Source of the DNA: Promethearchaeota archaeon
GTDB taxonomy: Archaea > Asgardarchaeota > Lokiarchaeia > Sigynarchaeales > SOKP01
Assembly (NCBI GenBank): GCA_016839845.1
Contig: JAEOTL010000089.1
Span: 1-12,946, forward strand
DNA length: 12,946 bases
Direction: 5' to 3'
The notes under the pieces are model-generated. The model searched no databases, had not been told where the DNA came from, and was given only the letters and a program-made list of their open reading frames with translations. The number at the start of each line of letters is the position of its first letter. The stretch's first letter is position 1. This document shows positions 7,381 through 12,946 of this stretch, piece after piece. The position numbers were made by a program, and so were the translations under genes.

Positions 7381-8214
7381 CTACCTAATACGATGAGGAT
7401 CATCAACTACACGATAATCTTCATTTAAATTATCCAATCGTGACATATCATCATTATCTAAATTAAAATCAAAAATATCTGCATTTTCAATTAAGTGCTC
7501 TTTACTTCCTGTTTTTGGTATTTCAATGATATTATGCTGCAATCCCCACCGAATTAAAATTTGGGCTGGAGTTTTACCCCATTTTTGCGAAATATCAACA
7601 ACAACTTTATTTTTAAACTTTCTCCCTCGGATTAATGGAGTATACGCTTCTACAGCAATGTTTTTTGATTGACAGTACTCCATTAAATCTTTTTGATATA
7701 AAAATGGGGAAAATTCTATCTGATTTACCGTGGGAACTGAATTGGAAGATTCTAAAAGTTCGTTTAAATGACGAATTGTAAAGTTACTCACACCAATAGC
7801 CCGGACTCTTCCCTCTTCATAAATTTTCTCTAGAGCTCTCCAAGTTTCATTTCTCAAATCGCTAACTGGCCAATGCATTAAGTATAGATCAATATAGTCT
7901 AACTTAAGTCTCCGCAAGCTATTATTAAATGCTTCAAGGGTATTATCATATCCCTGCTCGCTATTCCAAACCTTTGTAGTTATAAAAATCTCTTCTCTTT
8001 CCATTTTCGTGTCTTTTAAGGCATCTCCAATTTCACTCTCATTCCCATAGAACGAAGCAGTATCTATTAATGAATATCCACTGTCTAATGCCCATAAAAC
8101 TGCATTATATGCACTTTTTCCCTTAAGTGGCCAAGTACCTAATCCAAATATTGGCATTTTGATTTGATTATTCAATTCTTTAGTTGAACTAATATCTAGA
8201 TCCATTTTTTTCAC
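7381..8214 (-). CDS. Aldo/keto reductase
   Basis: A cytoplasmic NAD(P)H-dependent oxidoreductase with a TIM-barrel fold that reduces aldehydes or ketones to alcohols. At 277 residues it has the usual length of AKR1/AKR5-type enzymes (2,5-diketogluconate reductase or YvgN-like). The catalytic tetrad is visible: Asp51 and Tyr56 in the IDTASFYGNE motif, Lys81 in TTKVW, and His114 in LYLMHWP. Further signatures are AIGVSNF, the NQIEFSPF strand, and the cofactor-phosphate region around IPKTGSKEHLIENA near the C terminus. The longest frame opens at GTG 8214; ATG 8205 gives 274 residues and is an equally good start. A TATA-like box lies just upstream. The physiological substrate cannot be inferred from the sequence. 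The gene is convergent with the mtxX-like gene, and the small membrane protein lies upstream on the same strand. Confidence 0.93.
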   Translation of the reverse strand: MKKMDLDISSTKELNNQIKMPIFGLGTWPLKGKSAYNAVLWALDSGYSLIDTASFYGNESEIGDALKDTKMEREEIFITTKVWNSEQGYDNTLEAFNNSLRRLKLDYIDLYLMHWPVSDLRNETWRALEKIYEEGRVRAIGVSNFTIRHLNELLESSNSVPTVNQIEFSPFLYQKDLMEYCQSKNIAVEAYTPLIRGRKFKNKVVVDISQKWGKTPAQILIRWGLQHNIIEIPKTGSKEHLIENADIFDFNLDNDDMSRLDNLNEDYRVVDDPHRIR

Positions 8215-8240
8215 TAATTAGTTAGGTCTATATCCCTCTT

Positions 8241-8251
8241 TAAATATTCAA
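8241..8251 (-). promoter_or_regulatory. Candidate TATA box of the aldo/keto reductase
   Basis: The minus strand reads TGAATATTTA over these bases, about 30-40 bases before the alternative GTG and ATG starts. Transcription beginning about 25 bases downstream would give a very short leader before either start, which is normal in archaea. Confidence 0.45.
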
Positions 8252-8254
8252 GAT

Positions 8255-8265
8255 AAAAAGAAAAA
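8255..8265 (-). terminator. T-rich terminator after the small membrane protein
   Basis: About 20 bases after the stop of the small membrane protein the minus strand reads TTTTTCTTTTT, a T tract fit for archaeal termination. It lies just before the candidate TATA box of the aldo/keto reductase, suggesting that the two minus-strand genes are separate transcription units. Confidence 0.4.
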
Positions 8266-8283
8266 GTGATTAAGTGTTACAAA

Positions 8284-8589
8284 TTATGATATTGCTCCTA
8301 TGAAGGTACCCAGTAGAACAATAATCCCGCCAATTAAAATCCCGAACAGAATTAGGAGTATACCTAATACACCGAGAATTACAGGAGTATAAGGAATAGG
8401 TTTTATTGCTAGAGCAATAATAATAACAGCAAAAATTAGACCGAGGATTCCATTAACTAAATCTGAAGCAATTCCCCATTCCATCAATGCTTCTCCTGAA
8501 AGAACTAATATCGATTCTCCCAAAGCGATTATTCCCCCGATCATTCCTACAACTCGCATTGCTTTATCTGATCCTTGAAGTTCACTCAT
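8284..8589 (-). CDS. Small three-helix membrane protein of unknown function
   Basis: I do not recognise this 101-residue protein. A short soluble N terminus (MSELQGSDKAM) is followed by three hydrophobic segments: about residues 12-31, rich in Gly and Ile; 42-61 (NGILGLIFAVIIIALAIKP); and 68-99, rich in Leu, Ile and Gly, which could hold one long or two short helices. There are no cysteines or catalytic motifs, and the glycine spacing allows close helix packing. It is probably a membrane protein facing the cytoplasm with its N terminus (inference). The ATG at 8589 is preceded by a TATA-like box about 50 bases upstream. It is divergent from the first of the tandem paralogues, so the 171-base spacer holds both promoters. 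The composition supports a real gene: a long hydrophobic frame in AT-rich DNA with a clean start and stop. Confidence 0.75.
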   Translation of the reverse strand: MSELQGSDKAMRVVGMIGGIIALGESILVLSGEALMEWGIASDLVNGILGLIFAVIIIALAIKPIPYTPVILGVLGILLILFGILIGGIIVLLGTFIGAIS

Positions 8590-8640
8590 TCTAAATCACT
8601 TATTTTTTAGTTATCTTTTAATTAAAAAGAAGATCAACAC

Positions 8641-8650
8641 TATTTAAAAA
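8641..8650 (-). promoter_or_regulatory. Candidate TATA box of the small membrane protein
   Basis: The minus strand reads TTTTTAAATA, close to the archaeal TTTAWATA consensus, 52 bases before the ATG at 8589. This would leave a leader of about 25 bases. Confidence 0.5.
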
Positions 8651-8720
8651 CTTATAAGAATTAGGAGTTTTTTATATTAATCAAATTAAATAATGATCAT
8701 CAACGTAGGTAATTTAATGA

Positions 8721-8730
8721 CTTTAAAAAT
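8721..8730 (+). promoter_or_regulatory. Candidate TATA box of paralogue 1
   Basis: CTTTAAAAAT lies 31 bases before the ATG at 8761. With about 25 bases from box to start of transcription, the mRNA would be leaderless or carry about ten leader bases. No Shine-Dalgarno sequence precedes this ATG, in agreement with that. Confidence 0.5.
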
Positions 8731-8760
8731 TCTCGTGTAGCAATTAATTAGCGATTAATC

Positions 8761-10284
8761 ATGCTCTCATCACAATTTAAGGAACTAATAAAGATTCTAG
8801 GCACTGGAAATGTCACAAAATTCATAAATTTAGTAGAAAAATTTACAGAAAACGGAAAGAGCCCGATTATCAGTTCCAAAAATTATGATACGTTTGAAGA
8901 AGATCTCGAAAAGGCCTACTATAAGGCAATATCAGAACGGCTTAAATTGATGAAGCTAAATTTTGATAAGAGCAAAAAAGATGTTGTTAAGCTTATCAAT
9001 TACTCTGATAAACTAGGAATATTTATTGATGCCTCTAAGATCGATGTTGAGGGAATAATAAGTGAATTGCACATATTTGGTCTTAACAACGGGATTAGAC
9101 ATCGAATTATTGAACTAGTTAATTTTTTTAATAAATACAATTTATTCGAGAGGAATTTAACTGATAATGAATTGAAATTCATACAAGAGATTAAAGAAAA
9201 TGATGAACTCCTTGCTGTCAACTTAAAGGATGTATTCGGGACAGTCTCGGATTCGTTAATTTTTTATGTTTGTAAAACTTTGCCCTATGATTATGTTAAA
9301 TGGATAACAGAGGGATTAAAGGATCTATCTGGGCAGAGATTTGTGATGAGTCCAAATGCATTAAGGAACTGGACTGATGGCTTCCCAATCTATGACTTAA
9401 TCGTTAGGAATTTAGGAAGGGTAGAGGATTTTATTAAAGCGGTTGAAGCAAAACAAAGATCGGATAATAAAGATAAAGACATGATATTCTTAGAATTTAG
9501 TCCACAAGATCATTATCGGATATTTAGAGGTGAATTTCATAGGCTTCGTGAAATTCATATTGTCTACCCAGAATTAATCAAACAGCATAAAGAGAATATC
9601 TTGAATAAAAAAAATTATAATTTCTATAGTTTATCTATGGTTCTAATTGGAGGATCAGGTCCAGAAGGTTTAGGTTTTACCTATTCCACTCCTCGGGGTG
9701 AAGTCGTTGAAATTTGCTCAGATCAGAAAGAAACAGAAGCCATCGTTATAAAATTCAAACAATATTTAAAGAGAAAATTTTTAGAGAAACTTGAAAATGA
9801 AATGGTCAGTTTACATATCGATCATGATATTCGAATAAAAGTCATTGATTATCTCTCAGACATTATTAACCCTAGAGATTCAGTCAGTTATTATAATAAG
9901 AATTCGATTCTAAAAAAGATTAGGTCTTTTCTACTTCAAATTGATGAGTTTCAACATATGAATGAACCAAAATTAGAAGCAATTATGGAGAAAATTGCTG
10001 TTGCGATTTCAATCATCCTTAAACGGATCAAATTAAAGGATCAATTCATGGCACGTATGGATTTAGTTGCGAACGGAAAATTAAAATCTGAAGATGTAGC
10101 TAAACTCACTAGTTTAAGAGGAAAGTCCCATTATGACGTTTTAAAGGAGAGAATGTTTCTTCAAAACAAACCCAAATGGTTTTTTAAAAATTATCAAAAA
10201 GAAATACAAGAACTTGAGTCTGAATTTCAAACAATTTACGAGAGAGATCTTGAAAGAAGAAGGAGATTGAGAGGTCTTCTATAG
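8761..10284 (+). CDS. Unknown protein, tandem paralogue 1
   Basis: I do not recognise this 507-residue protein. It is a soluble, highly charged, mostly helical protein without signal peptide, membrane segment or cysteine cluster. Its first half contains NYSDKLGIFID (about 80-90). A central conserved core (287-348) includes NFYSLSMVL, a glycine-rich turn GGSGPEGLGF, TYSTPRGEVVEICSD and a helix with several basic residues. A second conserved block (about 427-480) contains LKSEDVAKLTSL-x-GKSHYDVL-x-ER. The C-terminal tail is basic (ERDLERRRRLRGLL). The next gene is a paralogue; the core blocks are about 74% identical by eye (46 of 62 residues), whereas the rest has diverged strongly. The glycine-rich TYSTPRGE segment could be a binding or catalytic site, but no known motif matches. 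It is divergent from the small membrane protein and has its own candidate promoter. Confidence 0.85.
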   Translation: MLSSQFKELIKILGTGNVTKFINLVEKFTENGKSPIISSKNYDTFEEDLEKAYYKAISERLKLMKLNFDKSKKDVVKLINYSDKLGIFIDASKIDVEGIISELHIFGLNNGIRHRIIELVNFFNKYNLFERNLTDNELKFIQEIKENDELLAVNLKDVFGTVSDSLIFYVCKTLPYDYVKWITEGLKDLSGQRFVMSPNALRNWTDGFPIYDLIVRNLGRVEDFIKAVEAKQRSDNKDKDMIFLEFSPQDHYRIFRGEFHRLREIHIVYPELIKQHKENILNKKNYNFYSLSMVLIGGSGPEGLGFTYSTPRGEVVEICSDQKETEAIVIKFKQYLKRKFLEKLENEMVSLHIDHDIRIKVIDYLSDIINPRDSVSYYNKNSILKKIRSFLLQIDEFQHMNEPKLEAIMEKIAVAISIILKRIKLKDQFMARMDLVANGKLKSEDVAKLTSLRGKSHYDVLKERMFLQNKPKWFFKNYQKEIQELESEFQTIYERDLERRRRLRGLL

Positions 10285-10341
10285 CCTAAGTAGTTTGCTA
10301 GCAATTTAATTTTGAATAATTTATCATGCTACCCTATTATC

Positions 10342-11829
10342 ATGCCTCAAAACCAAATACACGCATTAATTAGATCACTTGCAGCGGGAGATTTAGCAGA
10401 ATTCAAAAATCTAATGAGTAATTATACAAGTATGGATCAACTATCTCATGATTTAAAAACTAATAGAGAATTAATAAAAAACTTTGAGATACATTATTAT
10501 AACGCTCTGTCAGGATTTCTCGCTTCTTTACAATTTGATGATTTCAGCCAGTTAATTAATTATTCTGATAATCTAGGGATTTTTTTTGATGTTAAAAAGA
10601 TCCCTAATCGATATCAAATCATCTCAGATTTGCATTTAGAAGGAATTCAACGTGGCTTAGTAGGTAGAATTTTCGAAGTTATAAGATTCTATAATAGTTA
10701 TAACTTATTTGATAGGGATATTTCTTTGGAAGAGATGGAAATCATCAATGATCTTAAAAAAGATAAAATGTTCGTTGCAAATATAAATGATTTATTTGGA
10801 AGGGTTTCAAATTCATTAATTTATTATTTAGCTCGAATTTTCCCTCATGACATTTATTTAATGTATTTAAGAAATATAAAATCAATTCTAGATTATGATG
10901 ATCTCTCCGGTTTCGAACCTTCTCTTAATCTTAGCTTCTTAAAAGGATTTACCGAGAGATTTGTACTCTATGGACTTAGATATGAGAATTTGGGAAGAGC
11001 CAGAGATTTTGTGGATCGATGTAAAAAAGAGTATTTATTTGCTAAAAAAAAAGGCACAATTAATGATGAAAATTTATTTAAAATCAACTATCGCAATAGA
11101 GTCCATCTGGTTTCAATGAATAACATCTTACAGAATTATAACAACATCATAACTACTGAGGAACACTATAATTTTTACAGCCTTTCAATGGTTCTCTTCG
11201 GAGGACTGGGTCCCCAAGGACATGGTTTTACATATTCAACCCCTCGAGGAGAATTAGTCGAAATTTGCAGCGATCGTAAGGAGAACGAAGCTATCATCAT
11301 TAAATATAAACATTTCTTGAAGAATCAATTTTTAATGAAATTGGAAACGGAACTTGCCGAGAAAGGAACTGATGAGAAGACTTTAAGGAAAATCCAAGAA
11401 TTTCTTACAACTAGTATCAATGAAGATCAGGTAATAAGTTACATGAATAAAGATAGAATAATCGAGAAAGTTTCTAGGTTTTTAACTGAGTATTTAGGGA
11501 AATCAATTGAACAAGGTCCAGAACTCAATAATTTAATAAAGAAAGTATCTAATGCTATCAAAATTATTTTAAATCCTATAAAGATGGTAGATCAGTTTTT
11601 ATGCAGAATGAATTTAGTAAATGAAGACCTCTTAAAATCTGAGGATATCGCAAAATTGACAAGTTTAGAAGGAAAATCTCATTATGATGTTCTACGGGAA
11701 CGATTCTTCTTTCAAAATGAGATCAATTTGTTTTTCAGAGATTTCACCCATGAGATAAAAGATCTCGAAAAGAAATTCTTGGAAGTTCAGAAAAAACATG
11801 AAAAGATAAATGGGAGAGGGGGGATTTGA
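10342..11829 (+). CDS. Unknown protein, tandem paralogue 2
   Basis: A second copy of the same unknown family, 495 residues from the ATG at 10342. The frame also opens at TTG 10312, but the ATG aligns exactly with the first residue of paralogue 1 (MPQNQIHALIRSLAAGDL against MLSSQFKELIKILGTGNV), so it is the better start. It shares NYSDNLGIFFD, the core NFYSLSMVLFGGLGPQGHGF-TYSTPRGELVEICSD (about 277-338) and LKSEDIAKLTSL-x-GKSHYDVLRER near the C terminus. It lacks the basic tail of paralogue 1. The spacer to paralogue 1 is only 57 bases, so co-transcription is likely, although an AATTTAAT stretch in it could be a promoter. The last six codons and the stop lie inside the antisense tRNA-Pro gene, so its terminal residues GRGGI derive from tRNA sequence. 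No function is proposed. Confidence 0.83.
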   Translation: MPQNQIHALIRSLAAGDLAEFKNLMSNYTSMDQLSHDLKTNRELIKNFEIHYYNALSGFLASLQFDDFSQLINYSDNLGIFFDVKKIPNRYQIISDLHLEGIQRGLVGRIFEVIRFYNSYNLFDRDISLEEMEIINDLKKDKMFVANINDLFGRVSNSLIYYLARIFPHDIYLMYLRNIKSILDYDDLSGFEPSLNLSFLKGFTERFVLYGLRYENLGRARDFVDRCKKEYLFAKKKGTINDENLFKINYRNRVHLVSMNNILQNYNNIITTEEHYNFYSLSMVLFGGLGPQGHGFTYSTPRGELVEICSDRKENEAIIIKYKHFLKNQFLMKLETELAEKGTDEKTLRKIQEFLTTSINEDQVISYMNKDRIIEKVSRFLTEYLGKSIEQGPELNNLIKKVSNAIKIILNPIKMVDQFLCRMNLVNEDLLKSEDIAKLTSLEGKSHYDVLRERFFFQNEINLFFRDFTHEIKDLEKKFLEVQKKHEKINGRGGI

Positions 11830-11914
11830 ACCCCCGACCACTTGGCCCCCAGCCAAGTTTTAAACCGTAGAAGAAATTTCTATACGGGATCATACCAAGC
11901 TAGACTACCCTCCC
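11811..11914 (-). tRNA. tRNA-Pro(GGG), intron-containing
   Basis: On the minus strand acceptor halves GGGAGGG (11914-11908) and CTCTCCC (11818-11812) pair with one G-U, followed by discriminator A. The T arm is perfect (GGGGG-TTCAAAT-CCCCC). The anticodon stem CTTGG/CCAAG encloses CTGGGGG, so the anticodon is GGG and reads CCC/CCU codons. The D arm is the 3-bp kind seen in other proline tRNAs (GTC/GAT around TAGCTTGGTAT). About 31 bases lie between the D arm and the anticodon stem where one base is expected, so an intron of about 30 bases is inferred. The mature length is 74 bases and CCA is not encoded. The 3' end overlaps the convergent paralogue 2 gene by 19 bases. Confidence 0.88.
11858..11887 (-). 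other. tRNA-Pro intron between D arm and anticodon stem
   Basis: Removing 30 bases here gives a normal tRNA-Pro. The intron folds on itself: CCGT (11887-11884) with ACGG (11868-11865), and TAGAA with TTCTA inside. I could not build a strict bulge-helix-bulge with a perfect 4-bp central helix; the best one has a mismatch, so a relaxed motif is likely. The borders could shift by one base (25/26 or 26/27), leaving either C or A at position 26. Confidence 0.65.
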
Positions 11915-11976
11915 TTTGAAGAATCCAAACCTTTACCTAGGATAGAGCCGAAACAAATGGTCCTTATTTCCTTTGT

Positions 11977-11988
11977 ATTATTTAAAAT
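11977..11988 (-). promoter_or_regulatory. Candidate TATA box of tRNA-Pro
   Basis: The minus strand reads ATTTTAAATAAT about 63 bases before the first base of tRNA-Pro. This would leave a 5' leader of roughly 35-40 bases to be removed by RNase P. The rest of the spacer (11915-12029) holds no gene that I can see. Confidence 0.4.
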
Positions 11989-12018
11989 CCTAAACTCTAT
12001 TTATTTTTACCTATAATT

Positions 12019-12025
12019 AAAAAAA
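12019..12025 (-). terminator. T-rich terminator after the acyl-CoA synthetase
   Basis: Seven consecutive T on the minus strand lie five bases after the TAA stop of the acyl-CoA synthetase (12032-12030). This is a typical archaeal poly-T terminator and separates this gene from tRNA-Pro downstream. Confidence 0.55.
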
Positions 12026-12029
12026 TGGG

Positions 12030-12946
12030 TTAAGAATTGAAAATTTTGCCGGTTTTCGCTTCCTCTTCCTCACGTAAGGGTTGCTTCATTATCTTTCCCG
12101 TGGGGGTAGTCTCTAGAGAGCTTCTAAATTCAACATATTTTGGAACTTTGAAATCAGCCAAATTTTTTCTACAATAGTCGATTATATCTTTCTCTGTTGC
12201 TGATTCTCCTTCTTTTAAAACAACAAAAGCTTTTGGAAGTTCCCCGTATATATCATCTCGGACTCCAATAACAGTTGCTAAAGATACTGAGGGGTGGGAA
12301 TAAAGCACTTCCTCTATTTCCCTAGGATAAATATTCTCTCCACCTCTAATTATCATATCTTTTTTCCTGTCTGTTATAAAGAAAAAACCATCTTCATCCA
12401 TGTGCCCAATATCACCTGTGTGTAACCATCCATCTTTAAGAGTTTCAGTATTTGCTTCAGGATTTTTGAAATATTCTTTCATAACATTGTCTCCTTTCAC
12501 TACTATTTCACCCTTAGAGTTAGGGGGTAGATCATTCCCATCATCATCAACAATTTTCATGGAATTTCCTGGAAGTGGTATACCGATGCTTCCCACCTTT
12601 CTTCTGTCTTCAGTTTCAGTAGGTAATGGATTTACGGAGGATGCACAGGTACCCTCAGTAAGACCGTACCCCTCAACAATTTTACAATTAAAAGTGTTCT
12701 CAAACTCCCTAAATACTTCTAATGGTAAAGGTGCTGCTCCGCAAATCACGAACTTTAAAGAAGAAAGGTCTAGGTTTTCATGGGGCATTCGAAGTAAAAT
12801 AGAAAGCACAGTTGGTACTGCACTAAATGTCGAAGCCTTGTATTTTGCGACAGTTTCCCAATGTGTTTGGGCTGAAAATCCTGGTGTTAAAATACAGCTG
12901 GCTCCGATTGAAAAGGGGGCCATAACAGTTACTATTTGAGCATTGA
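12030..12946 (-). CDS. Acyl-CoA synthetase / AMP-dependent ligase (C-terminal part, partial)
   Basis: The C-terminal 304 residues of an ANL-superfamily enzyme; the frame is open to the window edge, so the start lies outside. These enzymes activate carboxylic acids with ATP to an acyl-AMP and then transfer the acyl group to CoA in the cytoplasm. Visible motifs, in order, are SAVPTVLSILL, the aromatic loop YGLTEGT (motif A5), GWLHTGDIG (A7, with the ATP-ribose-binding Asp), the hinge RKKDMIIRGGENIYPREIEEVL (A8), and the catalytic lysine in PTGKIMK (A10). The lysine and hinge arrangement is that of fatty-acyl-CoA and medium-chain acyl-CoA synthetases; the acyl substrate cannot be read. The internal ATG at 12923 is not a good start because the preceding codons (AQIVTV) continue the expected family sequence. 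A T-run terminator follows the stop. Confidence 0.93.
   Translation of the reverse strand, partial: NAQIVTVMAPFSIGASCILTPGFSAQTHWETVAKYKASTFSAVPTVLSILLRMPHENLDLSSLKFVICGAAPLPLEVFREFENTFNCKIVEGYGLTEGTCASSVNPLPTETEDRRKVGSIGIPLPGNSMKIVDDDGNDLPPNSKGEIVVKGDNVMKEYFKNPEANTETLKDGWLHTGDIGHMDEDGFFFITDRKKDMIIRGGENIYPREIEEVLYSHPSVSLATVIGVRDDIYGELPKAFVVLKEGESATEKDIIDYCRKNLADFKVPKYVEFRSSLETTPTGKIMKQPLREEEEAKTGKIFNS

Noticed and set aside
10312..10341. TTG start adding ten residues to paralogue 2
   Set aside because: The ATG at 10342 aligns exactly with the start of paralogue 1. The extra residues have no counterpart there.
8761..11829. Tandem paralogues as a defence or toxin-antitoxin system
   Set aside because: I see no nuclease, NTPase, reverse transcriptase or other defence motif. 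There is no mobile element nearby, and base use matches the neighbours.
12400..12939. Long plus-strand reading frame of 179 codons
   Set aside because: It lies wholly antisense to the acyl-CoA synthetase, whose motifs are unmistakable. Its translation is a serine-rich shadow with no family resemblance.
1..12946. CRISPR array, insertion sequence or integrase attachment site
   Set aside because: No regularly spaced direct repeats, transposase or integrase frames, or duplicated tRNA 3' ends were seen on reading both strands.

Overview
The window looks archaeal. The signs are an archaeal-type glutamyl-tRNA synthetase with a long N-terminal extension, two tRNA genes interrupted by small introns outside the usual anticodon-loop position (one with a textbook bulge-helix-bulge), TATA-like boxes shortly before start codons, T-run terminators, and a homologue of methanogenesis marker protein 4 (MtxX). 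The DNA is strongly AT-rich and contains several large lysine- and asparagine-rich proteins I do not recognise. That combination would fit a mesophilic Asgard (Lokiarchaeia-like) genome, but no decisive Asgard marker is present, so this is only a guess.

Layout. Bases 1-398 (minus) hold the N-terminal part of a charged, helical protein of unknown function, cut by the window edge and divergent from a HAD-family hydrolase (523-1293). A minus-strand tRNA-Arg(GCG) with a 31-nt T-loop intron (1313-1418) is divergent from gltX (1537-3297). Then come a 634-residue zinc-ribbon/helical/beta-sandwich protein (3448-5352), a zinc-ribbon CPBP-family membrane protease (5438-6484) and, overlapping it by one base, the MtxX-like protein (6484-7368). 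Convergent to these are an aldo/keto reductase (minus, stop at 7381) and a three-helix membrane protein (minus, 8284-8589).

From 8761 to 11829 lie two tandem paralogues of about 500 residues with no recognisable function. They share a very conserved core and a conserved C-terminal block. The second runs 19 bases into a minus-strand tRNA-Pro(GGG) (11811-11914), which carries an approximately 30-nt intron between the D arm and the anticodon stem. The window ends inside an acyl-CoA synthetase (AMP-binding enzyme) on the minus strand (12030-12946).

The genes do not form one obvious pathway. Translation is represented by gltX and the two tRNAs. General metabolism is represented by the HAD hydrolase, aldo/keto reductase and acyl-CoA synthetase. 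The CPBP-mtxX pair is the only clearly coupled operon. The least explained parts are the tandem paralogue pair, the zinc-ribbon/beta-sandwich protein, and the MtxX homologue next to a membrane protease. No CRISPR array, transposase, insertion sequence or rRNA was seen.
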